The translations under genes were made by a program, and so were the position numbers. The notes under the pieces are model-generated. The model worked only from the letters and a program-made list of their open reading frames with translations. It made no database searches and had not been told where the DNA came from. Positions 1-8,816 of a DNA stretch of 64,000 nucleotides are shown in pieces; the stretch's first letter is position 1; every line of letters begins with the position of its first letter. The stretch lies in NCBI RefSeq assembly GCF_001006325.2, contig NZ_LBIA02000001.1:1985501-2049500 (forward strand), written 5' to 3'. Source of the DNA: Afipia massiliensis. GTDB lineage: Bacteria > Pseudomonadota > Alphaproteobacteria > Rhizobiales > Xanthobacteraceae.

Positions 1-39
1 GCGCAGACAAGTTTACGTAGTCTGCGCAAGGCAGACTAC
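1..39. promoter_or_regulatory. Two mutually exclusive short hairpins upstream of hrpB
   Basis: Bases 1-8 (GCGCAGAC) pair with 20-27, and bases 17-25 (GTAGTCTGC) pair perfectly with 31-39 around a 5-base loop. The two stems share bases 20-25, so only one can form at a time. They end 12 bases before the first start codon of hrpB. They could be a leader switch or the 3' end of a terminator of the gene to the left, which is outside the window. Function is unknown. Confidence 0.3.
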
Positions 40-50
40 TATGCCCGGCC

Positions 51-2675
51 ATGACGCATTATAGAAACAGCATGAACTTCTCCACGCCCCTTCCCATCGA
101 TGCGGTTCTCGATGAACTGACATCGACGCTCGTGCGCAGCAACACCGCCGTGCTGGTCGCGCCGCCGGGAGCGGGCAAGACCACGCGGGTGCCGCTGGCG
201 TTGCTGGATGCAGGATGGATCGGCACAAAAAAGATCATCGTGCTGGAGCCGCGCCGGATCGCCGCGCGCGCCGCCGCCGAGCGCATGGCACACACATTGG
301 GCGAGCGTGTCGGCGAGACCGTCGGCTATCGTGTGCGCTTTGGCTCGAAAGTCTCGCGTGCGACGCGGATCGAGGTGGTCACCGAAGGAATTTTCACGCG
401 GCAGATTCTCAACGATCCGGAATTGTCCGGCGTCGCTGCGGTGCTGTTCGACGAATTCCATGAACGCTCGCTCGATGCCGATCTGGGCCTTGCGCTGGCG
501 CGTGATGCGCAAACCGGACTGCGCGAAGATCTGCGCATCCTCGTCATGTCGGCGACACTCGACGGTGCGCGGGTGGCGAAGCTGCTCGGCGATGCGCCGG
601 TGATCGCCAGTGAAGGCCGCGCGTTTCCTGTCGACACCCGCTATCTCGGCCGCAAGCCCGATATGCAGATCGAACGTCAGATGGCGGACGCCATTGCGAC
701 GGCGCTGCGTGCCGATACCGGATCGGTGCTGGCGTTCCTGCCCGGTGCCGCCGAAATCCGCCGCACGCAGACGTTTCTCAATGAACGCGTCAGCGACCCC
801 AACACCGAGATCGTGCCGCTGTTCGGCGCGCTCGATGCCACCGTACAGGATCGCGCCATCTCGCCGCCGCCCAAGGGACAGCGCAAGGTGGTGCTGGCGA
901 CGTCCATCGCAGAGACATCGCTGACCATCGAAGGCGTGCGGATCGTGGTCGATTCCGGCATGGCGCGGGTGCCGCGCTATGAACCGGACATCGGCCTGAC
1001 GCGGCTGGAAACCATCCGCGCCTCGCGCGCTGCGGTCGATCAGCGACGCGGCCGCGCCGGACGTACCGAACCCGGTGTTTGCTATCGGCTGTGGGACGAG
1101 CCCCAGACCGCATCGCTGGAAGCCTACACACGCCCGGAAATTCTCTCGGCCGATCTATCGTCGCTGGTGCTGGACCTTGCGCATTGGGGCGCGACCGATC
1201 CGTCAACGCTGGCGTTTCTCGATTCGCCGCCGCTGCCGGCGCTGACCGAGGCGCGCGCCCTGCTGCGCGAACTGAACGCGCTCGATGAGTCCGGCCGCAT
1301 TACGCCGGAAGGCAACAGCCTGCGTGCGCTGGCGCTGCCGCCGCGCCTCGCAAGGATGATCGTGGATTCGCATCGGCTGGGTTCGGGCGAAGAGGCTGCG
1401 CTGATCGCTGCCGTACTTACCGAGCGCGGTCTTGGCGGTGACAGCGCCGACCTCGATGCACGGCTGGATAACTTCCGCCGCGACCGTTCGCAGCGCGCGC
1501 AGGCTGCGCGGCAGTTGGCGGAGCGCTGGACCAGGCAGGTTGCGGCGAATGAGGATGATGGCGGGGCGCGGACTTCTTCTTCTCCCTCCCCCCTTGCGGG
1601 GGAGGGTCGGGGAGGGGGGACTCTGTCTTCGAGAGCGAGAAAAACTACCCCCAACCCCTCCCCGCAAGGGGGAGGGGAGTCGATCAGTTCGTCGCAGTTT
1701 GATTCAGAACTCTCCACGGGCCTCATGCTGGCGCTGGCATTTCCGGATCGCGTGGCGCGCAATCGTGGCAATGGATCGTTCGTGCTGGCAAACGGGCGCG
1801 GCGCGAGCGTCGAGCAGACCTCCGCGCTGGCGAAATCGCCGTACATCGCCGTCGCCGAATTGACGGGGACGGCGGCGAACGGGCGCATCCTGTTGGCGGC
1901 GCCGATCACGCAGGCCGAAATCGAGGCGCAGTTCGCCGATCACATCCAGACCGATGACGAGATCACGTTCGACAGGTCCGCGATGGCGCTGCGCGCACGG
2001 CGCAGGAAGAAGCTGCACGCGATCACGCTCTCGGAACAAACCCTGCCGGTCTCGCCCTCGGCGGACACTGCGCGCGTGCTGGCGGACGGCCTTGTCGCTT
2101 TGGGGTTGGATCGCCTGCCGTGGTCGAAGCCGCTCAAGCAGTGGCGCGACCGCGAGATGTTTCTGCGCGCGGCCTCGCCCGAGGATTGGCCCAATCTCTC
2201 CGATAGCGCGCTGGCGGATACGCGCAACGACTGGCTCGCGCCTGCGCTATTCGACAAGACCTCGCTGGCGAACTTTTCCGCCGGCGATCTGTCCGATGCG
2301 CTGATGAATCTGCTGCCATGGGATCAGCGCGCGCGGCTCGACCGCGAAGCGCCGACCCATTTCGAGGCGCCGACGGGAACGTCGCTGCCGATCGACTATG
2401 AAGCCGAGCAGGGACCCACCATTGCGGTTCGTTTGCAGGAACTGTTCGGGCTCAATGTTCACCCGTCGATCGCGAAGGGCAAAATTCCGCTGGTGCTCGA
2501 GTTGCTCTCGCCCGCGCATCGCCCGGTGCAGGTGACGCGCGATCTGCCGGGCTTCTGGCGCGGGTCCTATGCCGCCGTGCGCTCCGATTTGCGCGGGCGC
2601 TATCCGCGCCACCCCTGGCCGGAGGATCCGGCATCCGCGCCGCCGACCCGCCGGGTCAAGCCGCGCGGGACGTAA
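51..2675 (+). CDS. hrpB: ATP-dependent helicase HrpB
   Basis: DEAH-box RNA helicase of the HrpB family, 874 aa and cytoplasmic. Its physiological RNA target is not well defined in alphaproteobacteria. Visible motifs: Walker A GAGKTT at residues 40-45, DEFH (DEAH position) at 134-137, SAT at 167-169 and motif VI QRRGRAGR at 331-338. The conserved C-terminal HrpB domain is at about 700-865. The more usual family start is the second Met (base 72, MNFSTPLPIDAVL), so the first seven residues may not be translated. Residues 511-543 are a low-complexity Ser/Pro/Gly insert (PSPLAGEGRGGG and PNPSPQGGGE) encoded by a palindromic repeat that keeps the frame. No other damage is seen, so the gene is probably functional. 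Confidence 0.95.
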   Translation: MTHYRNSMNFSTPLPIDAVLDELTSTLVRSNTAVLVAPPGAGKTTRVPLALLDAGWIGTKKIIVLEPRRIAARAAAERMAHTLGERVGETVGYRVRFGSKVSRATRIEVVTEGIFTRQILNDPELSGVAAVLFDEFHERSLDADLGLALARDAQTGLREDLRILVMSATLDGARVAKLLGDAPVIASEGRAFPVDTRYLGRKPDMQIERQMADAIATALRADTGSVLAFLPGAAEIRRTQTFLNERVSDPNTEIVPLFGALDATVQDRAISPPPKGQRKVVLATSIAETSLTIEGVRIVVDSGMARVPRYEPDIGLTRLETIRASRAAVDQRRGRAGRTEPGVCYRLWDEPQTASLEAYTRPEILSADLSSLVLDLAHWGATDPSTLAFLDSPPLPALTEARALLRELNALDESGRITPEGNSLRALALPPRLARMIVDSHRLGSGEEAALIAAVLTERGLGGDSADLDARLDNFRRDRSQRAQAARQLAERWTRQVAANEDDGGARTSSSPSPLAGEGRGGGTLSSRARKTTPNPSPQGGGESISSSQFDSELSTGLMLALAFPDRVARNRGNGSFVLANGRGASVEQTSALAKSPYIAVAELTGTAANGRILLAAPITQAEIEAQFADHIQTDDEITFDRSAMALRARRRKKLHAITLSEQTLPVSPSADTARVLADGLVALGLDRLPWSKPLKQWRDREMFLRAASPEDWPNLSDSALADTRNDWLAPALFDKTSLANFSAGDLSDALMNLLPWDQRARLDREAPTHFEAPTGTSLPIDYEAEQGPTIAVRLQELFGLNVHPSIAKGKIPLVLELLSPAHRPVQVTRDLPGFWRGSYAAVRSDLRGRYPRHPWPEDPASAPPTRRVKPRGT
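1582..1679. repeat. Palindromic repeat element inserted in frame in hrpB
   Basis: An imperfect inverted repeat of about 98 bp. The left arm is CTCCCTCCCCCCTTGCGGGG and the right arm is its near complement ending at 1679, with an inner pair of G-rich and C-rich tracts. The unit resembles intergenic GC-rich palindromes of Nitrobacteraceae but lies inside the hrpB reading frame, adding about 33 residues without a stop. The repeat at 17656-17800 has the same kind of architecture. Confidence 0.8.
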
Positions 2676-2836
2676 AGCCTCCTTCGGGGCGGTTCCTGAG
2701 GCGCGCTTTAATACTTCCCTCACCCTTATCTCGGAAAAAGCCCTCTTCGCCGGGACCGGACAGTCAACTTTCGGCCCGTTGTGATGTGGTTCCCATAAAC
2801 TTCGGCGCGGGACCGGTGAGTACAGGCGTATGCGTT

Positions 2837-3376
2837 ATGCGTAGCATCATGATTCTGGCGGCCATTCTGATCGTGTTCGGCACGTCCATGGCGAAAGTCG
2901 CGGACACGATCACTACCGAAAAGGCGCAGGCCAAGTCGGTCGACAAGGCCAAGGCCATGAACGCCTTCGCGTCGGTGCAGCCGATGACCACCGGCAATGC
3001 TGCCCTCCGCAGCGTCACCATTCCGCGCGACAGTCGCGGCCATTTCCAGACCGAGGGCCGCGTCGATGGCCGCCGGCTGGGCTTCATGGTCGATACCGGC
3101 GCGTCGGTGATCGCGCTGAACGAATCGTCAGCGGCGGAGATCGGTGTCCGGCCGCGGCCCAGCGATTACACCGCAAATGTTTCCACGGCGAACGGATCGA
3201 TCAAGGCCGCTCGCACGCGGCTTGCGATGGTCGACATCGGCGGGCTTGTCGTGCGCGATGTCGATGCCCTGGTGCTGCCCGACGAGGCGCTGTCGGAAAA
3301 CCTGCTCGGCCTGTCGTTCCTGTCGAAGCTCAGGCGCTATGAATTCGCCGGCAGCAAGCTGGTGATGGAGCAGTAA
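2837..3376 (+). CDS. Retropepsin-like aspartic protease (clan AA, TIGR02281 type)
   Basis: A single-domain aspartic protease of the bacterial retropepsin-like family, 179 aa from the ATG at 2837. It has an N-terminal hydrophobic segment (MRSIMILAAILIVFGTSMA), so it is probably membrane-anchored or exported with the protease domain in the periplasm. The catalytic motif FMVDTGASVIAL places DTG at about residues 86-88. The C-terminal part (LLGLSFLSKLRRYEF) is typical of the family, which works as a dimer because each chain gives one DTG. A GTG at 2786 would add 17 residues before the signal anchor and is less likely. Substrate unknown. It follows hrpB on the same strand after a gap of about 160 bp. 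Confidence 0.85.
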   Translation: MRSIMILAAILIVFGTSMAKVADTITTEKAQAKSVDKAKAMNAFASVQPMTTGNAALRSVTIPRDSRGHFQTEGRVDGRRLGFMVDTGASVIALNESSAAEIGVRPRPSDYTANVSTANGSIKAARTRLAMVDIGGLVVRDVDALVLPDEALSENLLGLSFLSKLRRYEFAGSKLVMEQ

Positions 3377-3385
3377 GCTTCGCTC

Positions 3386-3988
3386 TCACACCCGCCGGAA
3401 CACCACGCTCAGGTTGTTCGCCGGCATTTCGGTGATCACCGGCGCGGAGAATCCCACCGAACGCGCCAGATCAGCGACCGTTTCCAGATCGCGCAAACCC
3501 CACTCGGCATTCCGTGCCTTGAGACTCGCATCGAACGCCTCATTGCTCGGTGCGGTGACGATATCCGCGCGCCGATAGGGCCCGTACAGATACAGCGGCG
3601 CGCCGCCGGGCAGCAGTTTCGCTGCGCCATGGAACAGGCCCTCGGTCGCCTGCCACGGCGCGATGTGAATCATGTTGATGCAGAGAACAGCGTCTGCCGC
3701 GGTCACCGGCCAGTGGTTTGACAATGCGTCCAGCATCACCGGCGGCCGCACGTTGGCGAGGCCAGTGTCCTGCGTCCACGCCTTGATGCTTTGCAGGGCG
3801 GCGTCCTCGGGATCGGAGGGCTGAAACGTCAGGCCGGGAAACGCCCGTGCGAAATGTACGACATGTTCACCCGATCCGCTGGCAATCTCGAGCACCAGAC
3901 CGGAGGCGGGCAGCACGCCGCGCAGCACATCGAGAATGGCGTCGCGGTTGCGCAAGGTGGCGGGATACTCAAGGCGGCGGTCGGTCAT
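3386..3988 (-). CDS. DUF938 SAM-dependent methyltransferase-like protein
   Basis: A predicted class I methyltransferase fold of the DUF938 family, 200 aa from the ATG at 3988 (MTDRRLEYPATLRNRDAIL). The SAM-binding region is visible as VLEIASGSGEHVVHFARAFP near the N terminus, followed by the acidic PSDPED segment. The family signature CINMIHIAPWQATEGLF comes in the middle. The reading frame is open to a TTG at 4030, but the ATG fits the family start better. It converges on the upstream protease gene. No substrate is known for the family. Confidence 0.85.
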   Translation of the reverse strand: MTDRRLEYPATLRNRDAILDVLRGVLPASGLVLEIASGSGEHVVHFARAFPGLTFQPSDPEDAALQSIKAWTQDTGLANVRPPVMLDALSNHWPVTAADAVLCINMIHIAPWQATEGLFHGAAKLLPGGAPLYLYGPYRRADIVTAPSNEAFDASLKARNAEWGLRDLETVADLARSVGFSAPVITEMPANNLSVVFRRV

Positions 3989-4137
3989 GCGTATCCGATC
4001 TGAATGAAAGCTGTATGGGTTGGCTGCCAATATGCCGCAATTCGTTCGTAAATGCTTGGCTCCCGCCTTTCCACGGTTCCAAGCATTCGCTAAAGCTGCT
4101 GGATATCGCCCGCCCGCATTGTCACGAGGCCATCTGA

Positions 4138-5637
4138 ATGTTTCCGAAGCCGAAGCCCGAACTGATTCCGAACACCTATGCCTATGAATCCGAGCCGATG
4201 GTGAAGGCGACCGGCTTCCGCGAATACGACGCGCGCTGGCTGTTCGGGAAAGAAATCAACCTGATGGGAATTCAGGCGCTGGGCATGGGCCTCGGCACCC
4301 TGATTGGCGAGATGGGACAGAAGCAGGAGATCGTCACCGCGCACGACTTCCGCAGCTACTCGGCCTCGATCAAGTATGCGCTGGTTTCGGGCCTGCTTGC
4401 GTCTGGCTGCAAGGTGCATGACATCGGCCTTGCGGTGACGCCGATGGCGTATTTCGCGCAGTTCGAACTCGACGTGCCGTGTGTGGCGATGGTCACCGCC
4501 TCGCACAACGACAACGGCTGGACCGGCGTGAAGATGGGCGCAAATCGTCCGCTGACCTTCGGGCCGGATGAAATGAATCGCCTCAAGGAGATCGTGCTCA
4601 ACGCCGATTTCAAGCTCAAGCCCGCGGGCTCGTATCACTTCGTCGAGAATTTTCCGGCGCGCTATATCGCCGATCTCACCAAGCGGCCCAAACTCAAGCG
4701 CAAGCTGAAGGTCGTGGTTGCCTGCGGCAACGGCACGGCAGGTGCGTTCTCGCCGCAGGTGATGGAAGCGATCGGCTGCGAGGTCATTCGCCTCGACACG
4801 GAACTGGATCATACCTTCCCGAAGTACAATCCGAATCCCGAAGACATGGAAATGCTGCACGCGATCCGCGATGCGGTGCTTGAGCACAAGGCCGACGTCG
4901 GGCTCGGGTTTGACGGTGACGGGGACCGCTGCGGCGTGGTCGACAACACCGGCGAGGAAATCTTTGCCGACAAGGTCGGCGTGATGCTGGCGCGCGACAT
5001 GTCCGCGATTCACAAGAACGCGCAGTTCGTGGTCGACGTGAAGTCGACCGGCCTGTTCGTGACCGATCCGGTTTTGCAAAAGCAGGGCGCGCACACGACC
5101 TACTGGAAGACCGGCCATTCCTACATGAAGCGCCGCACCCATGAGCTGAAGGCGCTGGCGGGCTTCGAAAAGTCCGGCCATTTCTTCTTCAATGCGCCGA
5201 TCGGTCGTGGCTATGACGACGGCCTCGTCTCCGCCATTGCGATCTGCGACATGCTGGACCACGCGGCCGGCAAGACCATGGCGGACCTGAAGGACGCGTT
5301 GCCGAAGACCTGGTCGTCGCCGACCATGTCGCCGCACTGCTCGGACGAAACCAAGTACGGCATCGTCACGCAGGTGGTGAAGCATTTCGAGGATCTGAAG
5401 GCGAAGGATGCCAAGGTCGCCGGTCAGCCGATCCGCGATCTGGTCACCGTCAATGGCGTGCGCGTCACTTGCGAGGACGGCAGCTGGGGCTTGGTGCGCG
5501 CCTCGAGCAACAAGCCTGAGCTGGTGGTTGTGGTGGAAAGCCCGGTCTCCGAACAGCGCATGCGCGACATGTTCGAGGCGATGGATTCGGTGCTGCGCAC
5601 CCATCCGGAAGTCGGCGAGTACAATCAGAAGATCTGA
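4138..5637 (+). CDS. Phosphomannomutase / phosphoglucomutase
   Basis: An alpha-D-phosphohexomutase (499 aa, cytoplasmic) that interconverts hexose 1- and 6-phosphates, feeding nucleotide-sugar, LPS and exopolysaccharide synthesis. The phosphoserine loop is TASHNDNGWTG with Ser122. The Mg-binding loop is GFDGDGDRCG with Asp259, Asp261 and Asp263. The sugar-binding loop GFEKSGHFFF and the phosphate-binding C-terminal loop (VRASSNKPELVV) are present. Length is slightly over the usual 450-470 aa of AlgC/ManB. The relative preference for mannose or glucose cannot be read from sequence. A purine-rich ACGAGG precedes the ATG. A strong hairpin follows the stop. Confidence 0.93.
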   Translation: MFPKPKPELIPNTYAYESEPMVKATGFREYDARWLFGKEINLMGIQALGMGLGTLIGEMGQKQEIVTAHDFRSYSASIKYALVSGLLASGCKVHDIGLAVTPMAYFAQFELDVPCVAMVTASHNDNGWTGVKMGANRPLTFGPDEMNRLKEIVLNADFKLKPAGSYHFVENFPARYIADLTKRPKLKRKLKVVVACGNGTAGAFSPQVMEAIGCEVIRLDTELDHTFPKYNPNPEDMEMLHAIRDAVLEHKADVGLGFDGDGDRCGVVDNTGEEIFADKVGVMLARDMSAIHKNAQFVVDVKSTGLFVTDPVLQKQGAHTTYWKTGHSYMKRRTHELKALAGFEKSGHFFFNAPIGRGYDDGLVSAIAICDMLDHAAGKTMADLKDALPKTWSSPTMSPHCSDETKYGIVTQVVKHFEDLKAKDAKVAGQPIRDLVTVNGVRVTCEDGSWGLVRASSNKPELVVVVESPVSEQRMRDMFEAMDSVLRTHPEVGEYNQKI

Positions 5638-5652
5638 GACCGATAAAATGCT

Positions 5653-5684
5653 CAGGCCGTCTCCGTCTTCGCGGAGACGGCCTG
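5653..5684. terminator. Hairpin terminator between convergent genes
   Basis: A perfect 13-bp stem (CAGGCCGTCTCCG, 5653-5665, with its complement at 5672-5684) around a 6-base loop. It lies between the ends of two convergent genes. The T-richer flank is on the minus-strand side (GCATTTTATC), so it may serve both directions, with better termination for the leftward lrp-family gene. Confidence 0.75.
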
Positions 5685-5702
5685 ATCTATTTGAACGGAT
5701 GA

Positions 5703-6212
5703 TTAAGCCGCGCTGATTGCAGGCACCGGCAGCGCCGTCACCGACTTGATCTTTTCCATCGCGAAGCGCGAGGTGACGTTCTTCAGCGCCACGGCGCTGA
5801 TCAGCTTCTTGTAGAAAATATCGTAGCTCTGCATGTCGGCGACGACCACGCGCAGCATGTAGTCGACGTCGCCGGCCATGCGATAGAACTCCATCACTTC
5901 AGGCATGGCGCTGACGGCGTCGGCGAATTTCTTCAGCCAGGCGTCGGAATGGTCGCCGCTTTCCACCGACACGAACACCGAAATCCCGAGACCGATCTTG
6001 TTCTGATCGACCAGTGCCACGCGGCGCAGGATGATGCCCTCGGCCTCCATGCGCTGGATGCGCTTCCAGCACGGCGTCGAGGACAGCCCGACCCGGTCGC
6101 CGATTTCGGCCACCGACAGCGAGGCGTCGTCCTGGAGTACGGTCAGAATCTTGCGATCGATGGCGTCAAGGCGGCGCGGGGCGTCAGCGATGACAACGGC
6201 GGCGTCGGACAT
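5703..6212 (-). CDS. Lrp/AsnC family transcriptional regulator
   Basis: A 169-aa DNA-binding regulator. An N-terminal winged HTH of the AsnC type is seen at about residues 14-70 (LDAIDRKILTVLQDDASLSVAEIG, then STPCWKRIQRMEAEGII). The C-terminal RAM ligand-sensing domain (VFVSVESGDHSDAW, MAGDVDYMLRVVVADM) follows. The closest familiar relatives are the BkdR/Lrp-type proteins that respond to amino acids. It is transcribed alone towards the phosphohexomutase gene, and the bases upstream are AT-rich (6225-6270), a likely promoter. Target genes are not evident. The arginine and branched-chain genes at 35-41 kb are possible but distant. Confidence 0.92.
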   Translation of the reverse strand: MSDAAVVIADAPRRLDAIDRKILTVLQDDASLSVAEIGDRVGLSSTPCWKRIQRMEAEGIILRRVALVDQNKIGLGISVFVSVESGDHSDAWLKKFADAVSAMPEVMEFYRMAGDVDYMLRVVVADMQSYDIFYKKLISAVALKNVTSRFAMEKIKSVTALPVPAISAA

Positions 6213-6304
6213 GGAAAGAACTTTCTTCCATAATTGAGGATTGAAACCCTCATATATAGAAAATTCTTCTCAGACAAGCCCAAATCCTGGCCTTTAGAGA
6301 GCCT

Positions 6305-7261
6305 CTATGCCATCGCCTCGACCGGGTTGGATGCTAAAAACTCTTCAACTTCAATGCGTTGCGGGGAGCCAAAGGCCCCGCCGAAGCGCGTGCATTTGAG
6401 TGCAGCCGTGGCCGAGGCGAAACGCATCGCCGCTTCCAGCGCAAGGCCTTCGGCGATCGCCAGAGTGAACGCGCCATGGAATGCGTCGCCCGCGCCCAGC
6501 GTATCCACGGTATGGACCGGGAAAGCCGGCATTTGCCGCGGCTCACCCTGCTGATCGAGCCATGTCACGCCCTTGGCGCCCGACGTGACGCCGAGCAATG
6601 CGGGGGTCACTAGTGCCAGCTTGCGCAGCGCGGTGACATCGTCGCTTTCGCCGGCGGTGGCGTGCAGTGCCTCTGCCGAAAAGATGATGTGCGAGGCAAC
6701 CTGCAACAGCCCTTCACGCATCGACATCAACCGGTCGCCGTCGATGACGACGGGAATGCCGCGGCGACGCGCTTCGGCGCACACATCGGTGCCGAATTCC
6801 GCGCAGCGGCTTTCGATCAGAATAGCGTCGCAATCGGCAAGCAGGGTTTCCGAAGGCGGCAGTGCCACGGTCCATAGTTTCGGATCGCGGAAGGTGATGA
6901 TGGTGCGCTCGCCGCTGGGATCAATCATGACGCTGGAGATCGGCGTGACCACGTCATCGACGATCACAAGGCCGCTGGTATCGATGCCTTCACTCCTGAA
7001 CTGATCGTCGATGATGGCATTGCTCGCTGCCAGCGCGCCGCCGATCGGGCCCGAGAGCAGAACACGGCCCCCGAGGCGCGAAATCGAAATGGCGGCATTC
7101 GGCGAATTGCCGCCCGCGACCTCGACGAACTCGCTGGCATATTCCTTGTTGCCGCGCGCAGGCACGTCGGCCACGCGGAATATCAGATCGCGCACCGGCA
7201 TACCGATGCAGAGGATTCGTGGAGATTTCTTGTGTGACTGATTGTGGATGTTCACTGACAC
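6305..7261 (-). CDS. PfkB family carbohydrate kinase
   Basis: A ribokinase-superfamily sugar kinase, 318 aa. The N-terminal substrate-binding motif GGNSPNAAISISRLGG is at residues 50-65. The C-terminal signature DTLGAGDAFHGAF starts at residue 253 and carries the catalytic Asp259 and the anion hole. It phosphorylates a sugar or nucleoside with ATP; the substrate (ribose, fructose, adenosine or other) cannot be assigned from sequence. It is a single gene followed downstream by the Lrp-family gene in the same direction, with a gap of 92 bp. No transporter or isomerase lies next to it. Confidence 0.9.
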   Translation of the reverse strand: MSVNIHNQSHKKSPRILCIGMPVRDLIFRVADVPARGNKEYASEFVEVAGGNSPNAAISISRLGGRVLLSGPIGGALAASNAIIDDQFRSEGIDTSGLVIVDDVVTPISSVMIDPSGERTIITFRDPKLWTVALPPSETLLADCDAILIESRCAEFGTDVCAEARRRGIPVVIDGDRLMSMREGLLQVASHIIFSAEALHATAGESDDVTALRKLALVTPALLGVTSGAKGVTWLDQQGEPRQMPAFPVHTVDTLGAGDAFHGAFTLAIAEGLALEAAMRFASATAALKCTRFGGAFGSPQRIEVEEFLASNPVEAMA

Positions 7262-7337
7262 TGCGCCTCGCCCGAAATGGCTGTGACCAAGACAATCGAT
7301 GACACGCGATGCGGTTCCTTGTGCGGAACCGCAATAA

Positions 7338-8279
7338 CTATGCTGTTTCCGCGAGCCAGTTCGCCAGAAGGTGGTGTGCGATTGCGACCGGATGAGGGCC
7401 TGTCATGCCCTCGGGATGAGTCTTGGCGAGCATCTTCACGGCCTCGTCCCGGCTGAACCAGCGAGCATCTTCAAGCTCGGTTTTGTCCACGACGATGTCG
7501 GTGGTGGTGGCACGCGCGGTGCAGCCGATCATCAGCGATGACGGATAAGGCCACGGCTGCGTCATGTAGTAGCGCACGTCGGTGCAGTGGATGCCGGCCT
7601 CTTCCAGAATCTCGCGTTGTACCGCGTTCTCGATGGTTTCCGCTGCTTCGACGAATCCCGCAAGGCAGGACCACATCGTCGGTGGAAATTGCGACTGGCG
7701 CCCCATCAGGCACTTGTCACCCGCTGTGACCAGCATGATCACGACGGGATCGGTACGCGGAAAATGCTCGGTCTTGCAGGTAGGACATACGCGCTTCCAG
7801 CCGCCGTCCGCCATGGCCGAGCGCGCGCCGCAGTTGGCGCAGAAGCCATGACGCTGATGCCAGCTCACCAGCGACTTTGCCATCGCTATCGTGGAGAGTT
7901 CGCGCGCCGGTATAGCGCCGCTCGCGGCGACGGCGCGCAGGTTTTCCACGCCGACATCCTGACGACCCATCAGGTCCTCGGCGGCTGTGGCGCTGATGCC
8001 CATGCCGAAAATCGCCGCGCCCTCGTGCAGGCCGAGAAAGATGGTGCCGGGATTGGCGCCGAACTTCTGCGCCTCTTCCAGCGTCAGCAATGCGCGGGGA
8101 CCATCGGCGCCGAGGGTGACCACGAGCGAATCGCGATGCACCACATAGGCTCGCGCGTTGCGATGGGTTTCCAGTGCGAACAGTTTCTCGGCGTCGGTGC
8201 GGACATGCGCCGCGCGGTCGATCGGATGGGACACGAAGCCCGGTTGTCCGAGCGGAAAGGGATCATTTTTTGTTGTCAT
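7338..8279 (-). CDS. nudC: NAD(+) diphosphatase (NADH pyrophosphatase, RNA decapping)
   Basis: A Nudix hydrolase of the NudC type, 313 aa. It splits NAD(H) into NMN(H) and AMP and, in E. coli, removes NAD caps from RNA 5' ends. A four-cysteine zinc ribbon is formed by C147, C150, C165 and C168. The Nudix box runs at 208-230 (GFVEAAETIENAVQREILEE). The NudC specificity motif appears as TQPWPYPSS downstream, and an N-terminal NUDIX-like domain precedes the zinc ribbon. Length matches the alphaproteobacterial family. The start ATG at 8279 is 74 bp from the end of a repeat unit. All key residues are present. Confidence 0.95.
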   Translation of the reverse strand: MTTKNDPFPLGQPGFVSHPIDRAAHVRTDAEKLFALETHRNARAYVVHRDSLVVTLGADGPRALLTLEEAQKFGANPGTIFLGLHEGAAIFGMGISATAAEDLMGRQDVGVENLRAVAASGAIPARELSTIAMAKSLVSWHQRHGFCANCGARSAMADGGWKRVCPTCKTEHFPRTDPVVIMLVTAGDKCLMGRQSQFPPTMWSCLAGFVEAAETIENAVQREILEEAGIHCTDVRYYMTQPWPYPSSLMIGCTARATTTDIVVDKTELEDARWFSRDEAVKMLAKTHPEGMTGPHPVAIAHHLLANWLAETA

Positions 8280-8305
8280 TGATTTTCAGCCTGAGTTTCA
8301 ATTTT

Positions 8306-8353
8306 GGGCATGATCTTTTCCGAAAACCGGTGCCTACTTTCGGGATCATGCCC
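8306..8353. repeat. Palindromic intergenic repeat, GGGCATGATC family
   Basis: A short unit bounded by GGGCATGATC and its complement GATCATGCCC, with CCGAAAACCGGTGCC inside. It fills the gap between nudC and the HIT gene and ends one base before the HIT stop codon. A longer copy of the same family is at 24160-24229. Such units are common in Rhizobiales chromosomes. Confidence 0.8.
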
Positions 8354-8776
8354 TTAGCTCAGCCAGATCTTGCGGCGAAGCGCGGCGATGAATGTTTCGA
8401 CTTCCTGCGGATCGTGGACCAGTGGAGGCACCACCCCCCAGACCGGCCGCGGCCACGCCGCGTCCGAGGTCCGGCGTGCAATGATATGAACATGCAACTG
8501 CGGAACGACATTGCCCAGCGCCGCGATGTTCATCTTGTCGGGTTTGGTGACCTCCTTCAGCACGCGCGCGACGCGGTTGATCTCGGTCATCAGCTGCGCC
8601 TGTTCGACTTCATTCAGGTCGATGATCTCGATAACGTCCGCGCGGCGCGGCACCAGCAGCAGCCACGGATAGTTCGCATCTTTGATGACGAGCACACGCG
8701 ACAGCGGCAGGTCGCCGATATTGATGGTGTCTTTTTCGAGGGTTGAATGGAGTGACCAGGCGGAGGAGGAGGACAT
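8354..8776 (-). CDS. HIT family protein (histidine triad hydrolase)
   Basis: A 140-aa histidine-triad protein. The triad motif is QLHVHIIAR (HxHxHxx type with the first His replaced by Gln, as is common in this bacterial branch). The preceding NYPWLLLVPRR is the usual beta-strand and substrate region. HIT proteins hydrolyse or transfer nucleotide monophosphates; a substrate is not predictable here. The ATG at 8776 (MSSSSAWSL) is chosen because the open frame upstream runs through a repeat unit and has no family similarity. Divergent from the ffs-dnaX transcription unit. Confidence 0.88.
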   Translation of the reverse strand: MSSSSAWSLHSTLEKDTINIGDLPLSRVLVIKDANYPWLLLVPRRADVIEIIDLNEVEQAQLMTEINRVARVLKEVTKPDKMNIAALGNVVPQLHVHIIARRTSDAAWPRPVWGVVPPLVHDPQEVETFIAALRRKIWLS

Positions 8777-8816
8777 TTCGCCAATTTTGCAGAGTGCGGG
8801 GTTGCAAACAACACCT

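Noticed and set aside
1582-1679. Intein or frame-restoring programmed element in hrpB.
   Set aside because: Far too short for an intein and no splicing residues; it is a palindromic repeat.
4090-5604. Long antisense open frame over the phosphohexomutase gene (504 codons).
   Set aside because: It mirrors a clearly conserved gene; the His/Arg/Gly-rich translation has no family sequence. Long antisense frames are common at this GC content.
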